A DNA stretch of 5,914 bases from Candidatus Fermentibacterota bacterium (GTDB taxonomy: Bacteria; JAFGKV01): positions 1 to 5,914 of the forward strand of contig JAUXFG010000203.1 in assembly GCA_030620115.1 (NCBI GenBank), written 5' to 3'. The notes below the pieces were generated by a model that saw only the letters and a program-made list of their open reading frames with translations, had not been told where the DNA came from and searched no databases. Position 1 is the first letter of the stretch, and each line of letters opens with the position of its first letter. This document shows, piece by piece, positions 4,544 to 5,914 of this stretch. A program made the position numbers and the translations under genes.

Positions 4544-5830
4544 ATGGCAAACGACTCTTTCAATCCCTTTGAGATGGCCCAGCAACAGTTCGATCATGTT
4601 GCTGATGTGTTGGAGCTTGACGAGTCCACGAGGAATCTTCTGCGCGAACCGCTGAGGGAGTACCACTTCAGCATACCGGTCCGGATGGACGACGGCACCG
4701 TTCAGGTCTTCAGGGGTTTCCGCGTACAGCACAATGATGCCCGCGGCCCATGCAAAGGCGGCATTCGTTTCCATCCGCAGGAAACGGCCGACACGGTTCG
4801 CGCTCTCGCCATGTGGATGACATGGAAGTGTGCCGTGGTGGACATACCGCTCGGCGGCGGGAAAGGCGGCGTCATCTGCGATCCGCATAATCTGAGCTTA
4901 GGCGAGCAGGAAAGGCTATGCCGGGGTTGGGTCAGGCAGTTGGCCAGGAATGTCGGGCCTTTGGCTGATGTGCCGGCGCCCGACGTCATGACCAATGCCC
5001 AACACATGCTGTGGATGCTCGATGAGTACGAAACAATCCATGGGAACAAATACCCCGGCTTCATCACGGGCAAGCCGGTGGGCATGGGTGGTTCCCTGGG
5101 GCGGACTGAGGCCACGGGTTTCGGGGTCATCTACACGGTGCGTGAGGCGCTCAAAGAGCTGGGAATCCGCCCTGAAGACACCAGCGTTTCGGTTCAGGGT
5201 TTCGGCAATGTGAGCCAGTACGCCATTCAGCTTTACGAGCAATTGGGCGGCAAGGTTGTGGCTGTTTCATGTTGGGATCAAGGCGATCAGACTTCGTATA
5301 CGTATAGAAAGAAGGATGGTGTCGACCTGGAAGAGCTTCGCGGCATCACGGATCGGTTCGGCGGGATCGACAAGACCAAGGCCGAGACCTGCGGCTACGA
5401 GAGATTGCCCGGTGATGCCTGGATTGAGCAGGATGTCGACATACTCATTCCTTCGGCACTGGAAAACCAGATCAACGCTGAAACGGTCAAGAAGATGAGC
5501 AGACGCGTCAAGATCGTGGCAGAGGGAGCCAATGGTCCTACCACACCCGAAGCGGACCGAGTCCTCAAGGAACGAGGGATCTACGTGATCCCTGATTTCC
5601 TCGCCAATGCAGGTGGTGTCACCTGCAGCTACTTCGAGCAGGTGCAGTGCAATATGAATTATTTCTGGAGCAAGGATGAAGTGCTCGGCAAGCTAGACCA
5701 AAAGATGACCGCAGCTTTCATCGCGGTGAGCGATCTCGCCAGGAGGAAGAAGCTATTCATGCGCGACGCCGCCTATGTCATTGCAATAAGCCGTGTCGCC
5801 AGCGGCTGCAAAGACCGCGGCTGGGTCTAA
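4544..5830 (+). CDS. gdhA: Glutamate dehydrogenase (Glu/Leu/Phe/Val dehydrogenase family)
   Basis: A 428-aa hexameric-type enzyme for glutamate + NAD(P)+ + water to 2-oxoglutarate + ammonia + NAD(P)H, linking nitrogen assimilation or glutamate catabolism to the TCA cycle in the cytoplasm. Conserved residues are Lys71 (GPCKGGIRFHP), Lys95 (MTWKCAVVD), Lys107 (GGGKGG), Asp147 (DVPAPDV) and Ser362 (NAGGVTCSYFE). They match Clostridium symbiosum Lys89, Lys113, Lys125, Asp165 and Ser380 with a constant offset of 18, supporting glutamate as substrate. The Rossmann motif is GFGNV (219-223). The strand following it reads VAVSCWDQGDQTS where VSDSxG is common, so NAD or NADP preference cannot be assigned. 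EQVQ replaces the usual EWVQ after Ser362. ATG 4544 is preferred over GTG 4541 because AAGGAG is 7 nt upstream. The gene is complete and probably co-transcribed with the cysteine-rich gene. Confidence 0.96.
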   Translation: MANDSFNPFEMAQQQFDHVADVLELDESTRNLLREPLREYHFSIPVRMDDGTVQVFRGFRVQHNDARGPCKGGIRFHPQETADTVRALAMWMTWKCAVVDIPLGGGKGGVICDPHNLSLGEQERLCRGWVRQLARNVGPLADVPAPDVMTNAQHMLWMLDEYETIHGNKYPGFITGKPVGMGGSLGRTEATGFGVIYTVREALKELGIRPEDTSVSVQGFGNVSQYAIQLYEQLGGKVVAVSCWDQGDQTSYTYRKKDGVDLEELRGITDRFGGIDKTKAETCGYERLPGDAWIEQDVDILIPSALENQINAETVKKMSRRVKIVAEGANGPTTPEADRVLKERGIYVIPDFLANAGGVTCSYFEQVQCNMNYFWSKDEVLGKLDQKMTAAFIAVSDLARRKKLFMRDAAYVIAISRVASGCKDRGWV

Positions 5831-5843
5831 CGCTCATCCTCAA

Positions 5844-5858
5844 CGGCTTACACAGCCG
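5844..5858 (+). terminator. Weak hairpin after glutamate dehydrogenase
   Basis: CGGCT-TACAC-AGCCG forms a perfect 5-bp stem 13 bp after the stop codon, but no T-run follows. It may be a weak or factor-assisted transcription end. The rest of the window after it shows no recognisable gene. Confidence 0.25.
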
Positions 5859-5914
5859 CCAAGAGCTTCTGCAAAGCAGTGGAATCCATGGATCGCCGCT
5901 CGCCGGGAAGGCGA

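Noticed and set aside
3970-4563. Minus-strand open frame of 197 codons
   Set aside because: It lies antisense to the sigma-54 promoter and the cysteine-rich gene, whose exact repeat spacing and strong Shine-Dalgarno show the + strand is the coding one; the antisense protein shows no domain.
4418-4888. Minus-strand open frame of 156 codons overlapping the start of glutamate dehydrogenase
   Set aside because: It is antisense to conserved catalytic segments of glutamate dehydrogenase and has no family signature.

Overview
The window holds a compact, mostly co-directional bacterial locus on the + strand. A cytoplasmic sensor histidine kinase (717-2519) overlaps by 4 bp an NtrC-type sigma-54 activator (2516-3868). 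A 248-bp control region follows, then a small duplicated four-cysteine protein (4117-4413) and a hexameric-type glutamate dehydrogenase (4544-5830). The first 716 bases hold no convincing gene and are filled with repeat elements.

The key link between the two halves is a near-perfect -24/-12 (sigma-54) promoter at 4058-4072. It lies just upstream of the small cysteine-rich gene and just downstream of the sigma-54 activator gene. The activator keeps every residue needed to drive such a promoter: receiver Asp55, Walker A, GAFTGA, Walker B and a Fis-type HTH. The upstream region also contains dyad sequences at distances typical of enhancer sites, about -77, -131 and -199 from the predicted transcription start. 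The simplest reading is a local circuit: an unknown cytoplasmic signal acts on the GAF-type kinase, then the activator, then sigma-54-dependent expression of the cysteine-rich protein and, by read-through, glutamate dehydrogenase. The wiring is inferred; the parts are seen.

Region by region: 1-340 is purine-rich on the + strand and contains short tandem and direct repeats plus a 35-bp-armed inverted repeat of a type scattered through many environmental genomes. 422-611 is a MITE-like element with about 25-bp imperfect terminal inverted repeats and internal hairpins. 636-657 is a 7-bp-armed dyad just before the kinase gene. 3869-4116 contains stem-loops, possible enhancer dyads and the sigma-54 promoter. 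4414-4543 is a short spacer with a good Shine-Dalgarno for the dehydrogenase. 5831-5914 has only a small hairpin.

The organism is a Gram-negative-type bacterium using sigma-54, with mid-range to moderately high GC (judged by eye) and intergenic repeats of the kind seen in uncultured Desulfobacterota, Nitrospirota or Methylomirabilota-like lineages. The taxonomic suggestion is weak and rests on general resemblance only.
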